A model generated the notes under the pieces. The model saw only the letters and a program-made list of their open reading frames with translations, did no database searches and was not told the DNA's origin. This document shows positions 23,114 through 23,939 of a stretch of 23,939 nt of DNA, piece after piece; position 1 is the first letter of the stretch; each line of letters begins with the position of its first letter. The translations under genes and the position numbers were made by a program. Source of the DNA: CAYQUC01 sp964514215 (GTDB taxonomy: Bacteria; Pseudomonadota; Gammaproteobacteria; UBA6429; Thiohalophilaceae). The stretch covers positions 1 through 23,939 of the forward strand of contig CAZEPW010000056.1 of the NCBI GenBank assembly GCA_964514215.1, read 5' to 3'.

Positions 23114-23142
23114 TTAGCTAATACCGATAAGGAAAAATCGAA

Positions 23143-23817
23143 ATGGATAAATCTAAACTTGCAAGCATTTCTATTATATCAGTACTTGGCATCGTCATTT
23201 TGATAATGTCGTTTAATCGGCAACAACCTGTCACTGCTGGTGTGGAATCTTCCTCACCAGTAGTTTCTGTTGTGTCGCAAAGTAATGATGTTACACAAAA
23301 TAATGATCGTCTTAGTCAAGTAGAAAACAATATTAATCAACTTGCTTCCCAGCAAGAAGCAATACTCAGTTCATTACAAGCACTTGTTGCCGCCACTAAG
23401 CAGCAACCTGTTAAAGAAACGACAGCTATCGAACAAGAAAATAGTGTTGTTGACAGCAGTATGAGCACCGCTAGTAAAGAACAACAACGTCTCGATGAAG
23501 AAGCAAAAAATAATGAAATTTTCGCTAACAATGAAAATGCTTTTTATAATGAACCAGTTGACGATGGATGGCGTACAAACGAAGAAAGTAAATTAAACAC
23601 CATTTTTGAAAGCAATGATATGAATGTCGATAATGTTGAGTGCCGGGGTAGTTCCTGTCGTGTTGAGTTGGCCGCTAATGAAACAAAAGATGCCGCGAAT
23701 GATGATATGGAAAAATTTATTCGGGCTATGCCAAATTCAAGAGGGCAGTTTAAGCTTGAAAAACAAGCGGATGGTAGCTTAAAAACCATTATGATATTTA
23801 AACCTGCGAGTAATTAA
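23143..23817 (+). CDS. Membrane-anchored coiled-coil periplasmic protein
   Basis: The 224 residues begin with an N-terminal anchor (about 7-24, ASISIISVLGIVILIMSF). A Ser/Val/Gln-rich spacer and a coiled coil follow (about 54-88, RLSQVENNINQLASQQEAIL), then an acidic linker, and a C-terminal globular part (about 140-224) with VECRGSSCRVEL. The pair of closely spaced cysteines in a C-R-x-S-x-C-R-x-E context recurs in uncharacterised periplasmic proteins of proteobacteria and probably forms a disulfide. AAGGA lies about 10 nt before the ATG. The gene follows the secreted four-cysteine protein by 87 bp, and the two may work together. The coiled coil suggests oligomerisation. No function is known to me. 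Confidence 0.72.
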   Translation: MDKSKLASISIISVLGIVILIMSFNRQQPVTAGVESSSPVVSVVSQSNDVTQNNDRLSQVENNINQLASQQEAILSSLQALVAATKQQPVKETTAIEQENSVVDSSMSTASKEQQRLDEEAKNNEIFANNENAFYNEPVDDGWRTNEESKLNTIFESNDMNVDNVECRGSSCRVELAANETKDAANDDMEKFIRAMPNSRGQFKLEKQADGSLKTIMIFKPASN

Positions 23818-23871
23818 TGTTGTTTTATCAGGAGATTGCCGCTAATTAGTTATGCGAGCATTTCCATCAAA

Positions 23872-23905
23872 CCGTCACCCCGGTAGTCTTTTTAGCTGGG
23901 GTTTC
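23872..23905. repeat. REP-like or terminator hairpin near window end
   Basis: ACCCC (23877-23881) pairs with GGGGT (23898-23902) around a loop containing five Ts, inside a context (CGTCACCCC...GGGGTTTCGA) that recalls the CGTCATTCCC...GGGAATC dispersed repeats of many proteobacteria. It is 55 bp after the last stop, so it could also end transcription, although the trailing U-run is short. A further near-palindrome, GTGCATTCAAAGCAC, is at 23921-23935. Confidence 0.35.
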
Positions 23906-23939
23906 GATTTTAAAGTTATAGTGCATTCAAAGCACCGAG

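Overview
The window is about 24 kb of AT-rich DNA with Gram-negative genes: TonB-ExbB-ExbD energisation, an outer-membrane porin, chemoreceptors, and a hybrid histidine kinase family. It most resembles a motile aquatic gammaproteobacterium. The genus cannot be fixed from the sequence. No rRNA, tRNA, CRISPR array or intact insertion sequence was seen.

Region 1 (1-3202, + strand) is a tight operon: the C-terminal barrel of a TonB-dependent receptor (cut by the window edge), then exbB, exbD and a tonB with a lysine-rich linker. Region 2 (3335-4220) is decayed DNA. It holds C-terminal remnants of an azoreductase, a TetR-type regulator and a LysR-type regulator, all of which have lost their N-terminal parts. 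Region 3 (4255-5504) is an intact pair, an NADPH-dependent FMN reductase-like flavoprotein and a pirin-like cupin. Region 4 (5681-7384) is a single chemoreceptor. Region 5 (7474-10344, - strand) is a four-gene run: DUF4442 hotdog protein, nitronate monooxygenase-like enzyme (joined by an ATGA overlap), and two unrecognised genes.

Region 6 (10669-21969) is the most interesting part, a two-armed sensory island. The left arm (- strand) has a full-length PstS-like periplasmic binding protein and a hybrid kinase (HisKA-HATPase-REC-Hpt). The right arm (+ strand) reads porin, one-lobe PstS-like binding protein, chemoreceptor, duplicate chemoreceptor, then a hybrid kinase that aligns to the left one without gaps. 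Sites close to the sigma-28 (FliA) consensus lie before the left kinase, before the porin and, more weakly, before the lone chemoreceptor. There are no ABC permease, ATPase or PhoB/PhoR genes. I infer that the binding proteins feed ligand information to receptors and kinases rather than to a transporter. A 100-N assembly gap inside a palindromic repeat separates the two genes of the left arm.

Region 7 (21970-23939) has a 579-bp gene-free stretch with repeated TGCAA-type motifs, a sigma-70-like promoter and an A/U hairpin leader. It precedes a small secreted four-cysteine protein and a membrane-anchored coiled-coil periplasmic protein. The window ends in a repeat-like hairpin.
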